Part shown: positions 1 through 7,705 of the stretch, in pieces
How the letters are laid out: the number at the start of each line of letters is the position of its first letter
Position numbering within the stretch: the stretch's first letter is position 1
Assembly (NCBI GenBank): GCA_015679605.1
Contig: JAAAVE010000112.1
Span: 4,127 to 29,678, forward strand
Direction: 5' to 3'
Length of the DNA: 25,552 bases
Source of the DNA: Podila epigama
Taxonomy: Eukaryota > Mortierellomycota > Mortierellomycetes > Mortierellales > Mortierellaceae
Translations under genes and position numbers: made by a program
The notes under the pieces: model-generated
Databases searched by the model: none
Told to the model about the DNA's origin: nothing
What the model saw: only the letters and a program-made list of their open reading frames with translations

Positions 1-222
1 TCTAACTTCGATCTAGATCGAATAGGGATCGGCTCGAACAGTGGTGAACATACCTGCGGCTTGCTCAAGAGCGTGTGAGGCCTTGTCTTGGAGCTCCTTT
101 GCCTGACCCTCGCGCTCTTCTTCGGTTGTAGCCATGTACCAGTAAACAACGACACTGGCGAGGGCGACTACACCCGCGAGGAGGGCATTGCTAGTGGTGG
201 ATGAGCCTGTGTGACTAACCAT
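1..222 (-). CDS. Small single-pass membrane protein, 5' exon only (partial)
   Basis: The ATG is at 222-220 and exon 1 runs to 54, where it meets a GTATGT donor (53-48) after one base of a codon, so the intron is phase 1. The rest of the gene lies off the left edge, and the open frame past 54 is intron. The 56 residues seen start with a Ser/Thr-rich tip. One hydrophobic segment follows at about residues 13-30 (ALLAGVVALASVVVYWYM). After it comes a charged, Glu/Lys/Gln/Ala-rich amphipathic stretch (EEREGQAKELQDKASHALEQ). That layout, a membrane anchor followed by a helical LEA- or YtxH-like tail, is seen in small mitochondrial or ER proteins, but I do not recognise a family. The next gene on the same strand ends at 806. 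Confidence 0.6.
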
Positions 223-805
223 TGTGGATGATGTTGCGGCGATATATACCTGGTATGTAGGATGTGGGATGGAATGATATTAACAGAGAGAAAAACGGGA
301 TATCTAGCAGGAGTTGAAAAGAAATGCTGAATGAAGAAATAATGTGGTTAAGAAAGAAAAAAGAGATGAATGAGGTTGAAGAAAAAAAAGAAAAAGAAAA
401 AAAAAAAGAAAAAAAATATCGCGTTGTGCCACTCGTTTTGTCTCGCAATGCGAAATCATTTCAGATCGCGTTTTTTCTTTGTCGCGTTTCTTTTTTTAAT
501 TTTTGTCTGTTTTTCCCTTGGATTCATGTTGTTACTGGCATATATTGGGAGGCACCGACAATTCACGTCCACTGGTTTTTACTTTCTTCTTTTTTTTCTT
601 CTTATTGGAGCATGAAGGACATGGCGCAAGATTGTCGCGGTGAGGTGCGATGATGACATCTGTAGTAAGAAATTATTCAACGCGGCACCTTCTTTTGCTA
701 CATATTGGCATAGTATATGGGTGACATCCTAAAAAGTTGCTACTGCATAAAGATGACATGTCGTGGGTCATTCATCGACTAATTTTTTATGCCTTTACAC
801 TAGTG
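223..805. other. Intergenic spacer between two minus-strand genes
   Basis: This stretch holds the promoter of the small membrane protein gene and the 3' end of the receptor gene. Its main feature is a purine tract of A and G at about 381-417. The T/A-rich segment 470-600 keeps frames open by composition only. I see no convincing exon. Confidence 0.6.
381..417. repeat. A/G homopurine tract
   Basis: A 37-bp run of A interrupted only by single G residues, lying about 160 bp upstream of the ATG at 222. It is a poly(dA:dT)-like, probably nucleosome-excluding tract. That function is inferred from composition. Confidence 0.85.
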
Positions 806-2300
806 CTATGATTGTTCTTTCAAATCTCTTTCTGACAATAACCGACTTTGGTGGTTCCCTACCGCACCGGAATAGGCTGATTCCTCCATCATCATAGTAG
901 TTGCGGGAACTATCTCTCTATCATATTCTTCCTGACTAATTGGTGGTCGATGTTCCTGCATCTGTGCAGGGTCTGTGCTACTACTGGGCGAGCCTGTCCG
1001 TCGCTGGCGACACTGATGGTGTCGACATGGACAAAAGATGAGCGACAGGGTATGGAGCGAATCCTTGGTAGAACCGAAAATGGCAAAAATAGAGATGCCA
1101 ATGAGACTTCCACTAAAGTCAGAAGAGACTTCCAGGTGGGCCTCATTTCTTCGAGTAGCGTCATTCACATGTGCGATCCGCTCCATTGTCGTCATGACTA
1201 TAATAATACTAAAGGCAATACAGAACGTAATCAACCGAACACAATGGCTGTGCACGCGTATCATATGTCCATGTGGATGAGTACACAAGAAGATGTAGCC
1301 TGTGAGTGATTGAGAACACGAGGGGGAGAGGGAGAGAGCGTGTGTGTATAAATGTGTATATGTGTGTCTGTGTGTGTCGTGTCCAGTACCCACAGAATGA
1401 GAGAGAGAGATTATGTGTTTGTGCGGTGCGCATATGTACATGCATGTTTGCGTCTGGTGCCTACAAAACGGTAGGAAAGGCAATTGTTTTCTTGGTTATC
1501 CAAGGGTGTGTGAACAAGAAATCCATACCTTAGTCCAAATTGTAACGGACTTGCTGTCAGGTCACGATCGAGGGTGCGCCTGAGATGTCGATGATGTAAT
1601 ATAAGAAACACAGCGGTATGTACTAATCAATGTTGCAAGGCGGTTATAACGAGATGAGAAAGAGTTATAAAGAGGTGAGAACGAAAGGAACAGATGTCAA
1701 GAAAACAAACACGAGAATCTCGTGTGTGGAGAAAGAAAACAAAAGTGCATAGCATGCGATAACACAATACTTACGTGTAAGGACGATGCCTGGTAGAGCA
1801 CCGATGGTGAGAGGGATGACAAAGGTGCCCAGGGTGACAAAGGATTCTTTGAAATCGCAAAAAAAGCGTCGAGGGTATGAAGAAAAGAAGGGCTGGTTGC
1901 GCAGGAGGATGAGGGCAATAGAGGTGGCGATGAGGGGGATGGAGAAGGCTATGAGACAATACCACTTGAGCATTTGGAGCTCTGTTTTTGTGCTTTTGCG
2001 GACAATGACGAACCAGATGTGGAAGCCCATGCAGGAGGCCAGTAAGCTGAGGACCATGGGAAAGAAGTGTTCAAAGACAGCGCTGACGATGCAGGCGGGT
2101 GTGCCTTGAGCATGTTTCGGAAGGTTGCCATTGTAGGCGAGGACGAGGAAGGACTCATTGATGTTGTTGAGGATGGCGACGATGCAAAAGATTTGTAGGG
2201 AAAAAGAGGTGCCTCTGTAATAGCAATAGCCTAGGAGATAGAGAAAGAGGACAATGCCAATGTATGCGAACATCACATATAAGATTTCGATGTTGTCCAT
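806..2300 (-). CDS. Orphan seven-transmembrane receptor (GPCR-like)
   Basis: Exon 1 is 2300-1775 (GTAAGT donor, phase 1). Exon 2 starts at 1622 after ATTAG and restores the frame as LHTAVFLILHHRHLRR. The last exon ends at a TAG at 808-806. The middle junction is uncertain. The best fit is a donor GTACAT at 1439 and an acceptor at 1300 behind a long pyrimidine tract, giving about 400 residues. A donor at 1528 joined to acceptors near 1461 or 1368 also keeps the frame. Hydrophobic helices fall at about residues 7-28, 33-56, 69-100, 111-134 and 152-185, with two more in the last exon (VRLITFCIAFSIIIVMTTM and SLIGISIFAIFGS). Cys70 before TM3 and Cys148 before TM5 fit the usual GPCR disulfide. The tail after TM7 has a Cys-rich FCPCRHHQC patch, a likely palmitoylation site. 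The layout recalls cAMP-receptor or Git3-like receptors. The ligand is unknown. Confidence 0.72.
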
Positions 2301-2739
2301 GGCGCGAGTGAATCCTGAGGGAGGGGAAGAGGGAGAAGAGAGTGGGGATGAATGGACAGCCCCTGTCCCATGAGCACGCAAGTGTGATGGGGGATAGGAG
2401 GGATGAGGGCAGTGGAGTGACAAGGGAGGGATAGGAAGGGAGAAAGAGTGAAGTGGGCGAATGTCAATACTTGAAGAGGGCTGGCTACTCGGCGAGTGAG
2501 AGTGGATGAGTGGGCTGGCTGACGATTAGGATGATGGACGACTTGAAGGGATGAGACTTTTGACTGGTTTGGAGTAGTAGAAGTTTAGGAAAGGGTGGGT
2601 GGATGAGTGGGGGTGGTGGTGGTGGTTGGTGCGGGGGGGAAGGGACCAAAGAGAATGAATAATAGAACGTTGGGGACGAGGCGGTGACCGTGCAGGTTGC
2701 AGATGAGATGGGATAATGAGGAGCGAAACCGACGCATGG

Positions 2740-2890
2740 ACGAATGGATGTGTGTGTTGTATGTGTAATTGTGTGTGTGTGTGTGTGTTGTACTTATGTG
2801 TAATTGGGTGTGTTTGTGTGTACATGTGTGCACTCGTGCGTGTTTGTGTGCGTGTCTGTATCCGTGTCTGTGTCCGTGTCCGTGTTTCGA
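2740..2890. repeat. TG-rich simple-sequence block with (GT)9 core
   Basis: The core is an uninterrupted (GT)9 at 2771-2788. Around it are imperfect TGTG/CGTG/CCGTGTC units up to about 2890. Alternating purine-pyrimidine DNA of this kind can adopt Z-form. Both strands remain open across it only because of the repeat. Confidence 0.85.
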
Positions 2891-3282
2891 TGTGTGTTTT
2901 GGCGGGCATGAATGGGAAAGGACAGGATCACATTCTTCTTCTTGTTGTTCTTCGTTTTCGGAATGGGGAAGAACCTGCGGGAAGAGTCGGCCGTTGTTGG
3001 GATGTACAACCTGTAGGAAGGAAAGAAGCAAAACATGGCACAAAAAGGAGGGCAATTAAGAGTGTTTTGAATGAATTAGAAAGAAGAAACCATAATTGGA
3101 CATTTGACTTGTCACTTGTTCGGATAACTGCGCTGTTTGTATTTTGGTATATTTGAGCTGGATGCAGTTTGCCTAGCAGAATGGGCGAAGTGGATGTGGG
3201 GCGGGTGAGTGAGTAGTTGACGGTGAGATGGTTGGGTAAGGCCGAGTGAGTCAATGTAGATGCGGATGTAGACATGTTACAT

Positions 3283-3308
3283 GTAGGTGTAGGTGTAGGT
3301 GTAGGTGT
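3283..3308. repeat. (GTAGGT)4 hexanucleotide repeat
   Basis: Four perfect GTAGGT units at 3283-3306 followed by GT. It lies about 640 bp upstream of the ERT1-like ATG. It resembles a degenerate telomere-like unit, but it is short, internal and flanked by unique sequence, so I call it a simple repeat only. Confidence 0.85.
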
Positions 3309-3429
3309 TGCATGTGCGCATGAGTGCATTAGTGTGTGTACGAGCGAAAGTGAAAGTAAAAGCCCAGGTGAGTGGAGAAGAGACCGAACCCAAAAAGCTC
3401 ACTCGGATCGAATGTATTTGGACATTACA

Positions 3430-3520
3430 TTTACCACACATGCAATAATAGTACACACAGGCACACAAACAACACACACTGGCATGCATCCACACAAACA
3501 CACAAACACACATGGATGCA
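3430..3520. repeat. CA-rich simple-sequence block
   Basis: Imperfect CACA units broken by GGCA, AACA and TGCATC. Its composition is the complement of the TG-rich block 600 bp upstream, so the two could pair in an imperfect way. About 100 bp further on, at 3629-3657, is a short ATTC-type repeat. Confidence 0.75.
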
Positions 3521-3945
3521 GGCAACAAGGAGATGAACAACAACAACAAGACAAAGAGAAAAAAAAAAAAACTGGCGTCCACCTAACCCCACCCCCAAAA
3601 ACTCACCTTTTTCTTGTCTCGCCAACTCATTCCCATTCATTCATTCACTCATTCATTATTTTCATTCACCACGCACCATTCACCATTCCCCTTGTAGCCA
3701 TCTCTTCTTGCAACATCTCGAAACAATAGGAGAAGGGGGGACAAATATCACCTACCCCCTCTTTTTTTTGTAGTTACACCTCATAGACATAACTCGCTCT
3801 CCACTCAGTTACGCACTCATTGCCACCAAACAATCACCATCACCATCATCATTGTATCAACCCTCCTCTCTAGTCCTACAAACGAGACATTGATCAGTCT
3901 TACTTTTTGGGCAAAGTACCGAACAGATCGACAGAAAAAATAAAT

Positions 3946-4336
3946 ATGAACACGGTACCAGACACAGGACACAACACCATCCTTCTCCGACAACAACAAC
4001 AACAAGATTCACAGGCACAGGCACCCTTCATCATGACAAACAAAACGCAGCAGCAGCTCAATGACGAGGCTGCCGATGCCGCAAAGAAAAGGACTGGTCC
4101 CAAACGAAGAAAGGTTACCCATGGTGCGACACCCCCCTTGTGCCTCATTGTTCTTTGCATCAGCCTCTCCATCATCGTCATCATCAACAACATGCTCACT
4201 TGCCTCGCACAACACTCCTCAACACGATTTCCCTAACAAATAAAAACGGGTCTTTCCTTCATAGCCTGCGTCTATTGCCGGCGGTCCCATATGACCTGTG
4301 ACGATGGTAAGAATCCAAAAACGCCTCAATATTGTA

Positions 4337-4369
<33 letters not shown>

Positions 4370-6280
4370 ATAATATCCTTCTACGAGACCTTTACATAAC
4401 CTGTTGGCGTTCCATATTCAATTGACTCCTAGGTCGTCCTTGTCAACGATGCATTAAACGTAACATTGGCCACCTGTGTCATGACGAGCATAAAAAATCG
4501 GCATCCCCCTCCCAACAGGCCAAAAACACGAACAAAAACATCACAACCCAAGTACAACAATGTAAAGGAAAAACTCTTTAGACTATATTTTTTGTAACCT
4601 CGACGCTATACAGTGTTCTAACTCATGATCTTTCTTGACTTCTCATTCGTTGTTTTGCCTTGTTTTTATTTTTTTATTTTTTTATTTTTGCAAACTTGCA
4701 ACCTTCTATAGCGCGTCAGATCCCTCCACAACAGCAACCAAACTTTGTGCAGGACCCCAACTCTTCTATTTTACAGTTACAGGGAAACAATAGCAACACT
4801 TTCAACTTCACGAACCAGCTATCAACGCTTCCTGCCACACCATTGACATTCGCCAGTGAACATATGGGTAACGAGTTTACCATAATCAGGCAAGTTCAGT
4901 CCACGAGGTGGTCTCATTCTCTTGTATTTATGAAGAAGAGGTCGAAAAATTAAACTAGAACAACACAATGGTACTTTTCCACTTTTTTTCTTACGTATTA
5001 GTGACTTTTTGGACAGCCTGGGAGAAGAGAATCAAACCATGTTCCCTGAGCCAGGCATGCTCGTCAACACCACAGAAAAGTTTTTCCTTACAGCGGCCAA
5101 CCCTAGTGACGGCTCAAACGAGGACCGACTGACACAGGTTATCAATGCGAAATTTGAAGCTGGCTTTCTCAAGCCATATAACTATGTCAATGGTTACTCT
5201 AGGCTTCAAAAGTATATGGATAGCAAGTAAGTGTGATACCTTGTCTGAACTAGGATTCTTGTTTAAATATCTATCCTAAGGAATAGGAAGAAATCATCGC
5301 ATATAATGCTGACCTTTTCTGTGTATTTTAATCCTAATTGTAGCATGTCCAACATCAGTCGACAGAGGATATTGAATGTCATGGGATCCTTCCGTCCTGC
5401 GTTCAGGTCTGTGGCACAGACATTGACTGATATCGATCTTGTTCTTGTCGAAGAAGCATTTGAGAGACTACTCTTGGTAATGACAACAGCCGCAAATGAC
5501 ATCCATTCAAAAAAAAAAGTGGCATTTCGAAGTGTATCAGCAAAAAACAAGCAACGACAGCCTCAACAGTAATACAACAAATGGAACACATATTTAACAA
5601 GAGCACTATTTGCCTTTACTTGCATTGCACTTTGTGCAAAAAAAAACACTTTTTTAGGACTATGACAGAGTGTTTAGCTCGATGGGTATCCCAGCCTGCC
5701 TCTGGAGGCGAACAGGCGAAATATACAAGGGCAACAGGGAGTTTGCTGCGTTGGTCAATGTCCCTCTAGAAATGCTGCGCGAGGTGAGTACACGTTCTTT
5801 TCATTCTTATCATCACACAAAAAGAATCATCAAACACACTTGTTACAGCATTTGTTGGCCTGCCTACTAAATATCTCGTGAAAATTCTTGACTTCAGGGT
5901 CGTTTGTGTATATATGAACTCATGGCTGAAGAGTCAGCCGTGAACTACTGGGAGGCAAGTCAAGTCTATTGTTGGTCACTTTCTCTGTTCTCTCTTGACA
6001 ACATGCTTTTTATTGCTTTTGCTTTCTTAGCCCATTCCCTTTGGGGATTAAAAATCATGGGCGCGACTAACCATCTTTTTTTTTGACTACAACATAGAAA
6101 TATGGAAACATTGCATTTGATGCAGGACAAAAGGCAGTGTTGACGTCATGCCTGCTCAAAAACCCTGACCCAGAGAGTCAGAGCGTCATCTCATGTTGCT
6201 TCTCGTTCACCATACGCCGCGACAAGTACAATATACCATCGAGCATCATTGGCAATTTCTTGCCAGTCGCCCTTGGTTAA
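3946..6280 (+). CDS. ERT1: Zn2Cys6 regulator of gluconeogenesis, ERT1/AcuK/Rds2 family
   Basis: Nine exons join in frame to 416 residues: 3946-4123, 4265-4306, 4433-4561, 4712-4889, 5002-5226, 5344-5476, 5658-5783, 5898-5954 and 6098-6280 (TAA). A basic patch (KRTGPKRRK, residues about 49-57) precedes the zinc cluster: Cys61, Cys64, Cys71, Cys77, Cys80 and Cys89, spaced C-x2-C-x6-C-x5-C-x2-C-x8-C. The core RRSHMTCDDGRPCQRC is the hallmark of the ERT1/AcuK/AcuM/Rds2 family, which in ascomycetes controls gluconeogenic and nonfermentable-carbon genes. The C-terminal part (exons 5-9, with CLWRRTGEIYKGNREF) is the PAS-like region of the family. The middle is Gln/Asn-rich. Introns 4 and 8 use GC donors. 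The ATG at 3946 is the first in frame; Met30 at 4033 is an alternative. The protein is shorter than many ascomycete members. Family identity is sure; the target genes here are inferred. Confidence 0.93.
4265..4306 (+). other. ERT1: 42-nt microexon carrying zinc-cluster cysteines 1-3
   Basis: Exon 2 of the ERT1-like gene encodes only ACVYCRRSHMTCDDG, sharing its first and last codons with neighbours. It sits between a TAG acceptor and a GTAAGA donor and is flanked by phase-1 introns. Cysteines 4-6 are on exon 3. Its length is divisible by three, so skipping would keep the frame but remove half of the metal ligands. Confidence 0.88.
4337..4369 (+). repeat. (CT)12 microsatellite in an intron
   Basis: Twelve CT units at 4337-4360, one G, then four more TC units. 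It lies inside intron 2 of the ERT1-like gene (4307-4432), close behind the donor rather than next to the acceptor. Confidence 0.93.
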
Positions 6281-6493
6281 AAAATTGAATCCTAGTTTAA
6301 AATTAAAAAACATGGAAGCGTGACTGCTTCTAATTGGAATACAAAATAAAGAGGCGACTCCGAAAAAACAAGCTAGTCCTTTTAGACGTACCTTGCTTGC
6401 ATCATACTTCACACGCATTTCCATTACATCCGACATCACACATCACTTCTCCACAACTACGTCTCACTAACTCAATTCGACCGACTCCTCACG

Positions 6494-7360
6494 ATGCTCT
6501 CCAGCACATCATCCATCATCCAATTGGCCAAGGCGCCCTTCAAGCGTGCCCAGCGTGGTCTCTTTGGAGGTATAATATCTTTTTGCATCTATCCAATTCA
6601 CGCACTCCTCTAATACAATTCAGGAACAGGATAACCACCAAATCACTTTACGAATGAAGAAAAAAAAAAAAAAAGTCAAAAAGAAACAAAGGCGACCTTT
6701 GTCCACAGTGTGTTGGGTTGTTGAGGAAGCGAGACCGGGCCATTATAGCTTTCATACCTTCTTGAGGCCTCCTGAAAAGTTTACAAGACCAAAAAAACTT
6801 ATCCAGGGCCATATCCACCCATACCAACCAACCCAACATACGACTCTTTTTTTTTTTTTTCTTGAAAAAGATATAGACTGGTTCACTTACATTCTCATTA
6901 CCGGTACCATCGTCCGTCTTAAACCTCCTCCTTCTCACTACTAGGCAAACAGATCCAATTCGGTAACAATGTTCCTTTTTCCAAGACCAAGACCCGTCGC
7001 ACTTGGTTGCCTAATGTCCAGACAAAGCGTCTCTTCTCCGAGACCTTGAACGATTGGATTCGTTTGAACATGACCACATCTGTCATCCGTACTGTTGACA
7101 AGAAGGGTGGTCTTGATCGTTACCTCCTCCAAACCAGACCCGATCTCCTCGGTGCCAAGGGTCTTGAGCTTCGTGCACGGATCGTTGAAGCTCTTCAGAT
7201 CAAACAGGCAAAGAAAACGCTTCAAAACTCGACAAAGCTCAACATCACAAACACTTCGACTCTCAACTCTTCAGCATCAACATCATCTTCAAAAGCTACT
7301 TCAGTATCCAGCATTCCTTCATCAACATCGTCACAGTCGACCTCTGCCGCCTCTCCCTAA
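6494..7360 (+). CDS. MRPL24: Mitochondrial large-subunit ribosomal protein bL28m
   Basis: Exon 1 is 6494-6569 (GTATAA donor, phase 1). Exon 2 is 6945-7360 (TAA). Together they give 163 residues. The N-terminus is Ser-rich, then basic (IQLAKAPFKRAQRG), as expected for a mitochondrial import signal. The bacterial L28 signature follows: RGLFGGKQIQFGNNV, KTKTRRTWLPNVQ, then WIRLNMTTSVIRTVDKKGGL. The protein should sit in the large subunit of the mitochondrial ribosome. The symbol follows the yeast name for bL28m. The last 45 residues or so are a Ser/Thr-rich low-complexity tail absent from the bacterial core. The 375-nt intron is two to three times longer than others in the window. The gene starts 213 bp after the ERT1-like stop on the same strand. 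Confidence 0.93.
6570..6944 (+). other. Long intron of the bL28m gene with A15 and T14 tracts
   Basis: The intron has a GTATAA donor and a CTAG acceptor behind a C/T-rich tract. It holds an A15 run at 6660-6674 and a T14 run at 6847-6860, which could pair in the transcript around a 172-nt loop. The frame across part of it is open, but splicing at these sites is needed to join the L28 signature. I see no clear snoRNA boxes. Confidence 0.8.
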
Positions 7361-7705
7361 GTCAAGGGATGGGATGTATGAAAAACTGAGTGGGTGGGTT
7401 GTGAAAAAGAAAAAAGAACCCGAGCAGGATCAATGTGCCAAATGGGCATGACATGCGATATCCTGTCAACATCAATAGAAATTTCTAAATACATGAAGTA
7501 AAAAAAAAAAAAAAATACAGGAACCATCTATTCTTTCTTATTATCATAATCTTCATCAAGATGGGCAAAGTTACAGAATACAAGAAATAACATATTCTAC
7601 ACTTGCACACACTTATATACACACAAAGACAATGTAAAGAGGGAAAAAAAAGTAGTAAAAAATAAAAAGAAAAAAAAAATTAAAAAAGAATGTGAAAGAA
7701 CAGCT
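7361..7705. other. Convergent 3' region between bL28m and RGP1
   Basis: The spacer holds the two 3' ends facing each other. It is A-rich, with an A-run at about 7500-7515 and further A tracts around 7645-7690. No exon is supported. Confidence 0.7.

Larger units (their letters stand above)
2301..3945. other. Divergent intergenic region of low complexity
   Basis: This 1.6 kb lies between the receptor (minus) and the ERT1-like gene (plus) and should hold both promoters and 5' UTRs. Composition changes in blocks. It is G/A-rich at 2300-2720, TG-rich at 2740-2890, mixed at 2930-3270, (GTAGGT)n at 3283-3308, CA-rich at 3430-3520, and ATTC-rich at 3630-3660. Open frames inside it are long only because the repeats lack stop codons. 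A distal 5' exon of the receptor cannot be excluded: an acceptor-like CTCAG sits just upstream of its ATG. Confidence 0.6.

Noticed and set aside
1209-1533. Open frames with CVCVC or HTHTH patterns across the receptor region
   Set aside because: They read through the pyrimidine/CA-rich intron of the receptor gene.
2585-3055. His/Thr-rich open frames on both strands
   Set aside because: They arise from TG/CA repeats, which lack stop codons in several frames.
3283-3308. Interstitial telomere
   Set aside because: Only four GTAGGT units, unlike TTAGGG, and flanked by ordinary promoter DNA.
2928-3329. 133-residue minus-strand open frame upstream of the receptor, possibly a 5' exon
   Set aside because: It covers (GTAGGT)n and mixed sequence, has no family signal, and no donor matching the receptor ATG region can be shown.
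6650-6780. C/D-box snoRNA in the bL28m intron (ATGAAGA with CTGA downstream)
   Set aside because: Box C has a mismatch, there is no terminal stem, and the A15 run sits inside the would-be guide.
6654-6944. 96-residue plus-strand frame inside the bL28m intron
   Set aside because: It starts in the A15 run and codes poly-Lys and poly-Phe from homopolymers; the L28 signature requires removal of this segment.
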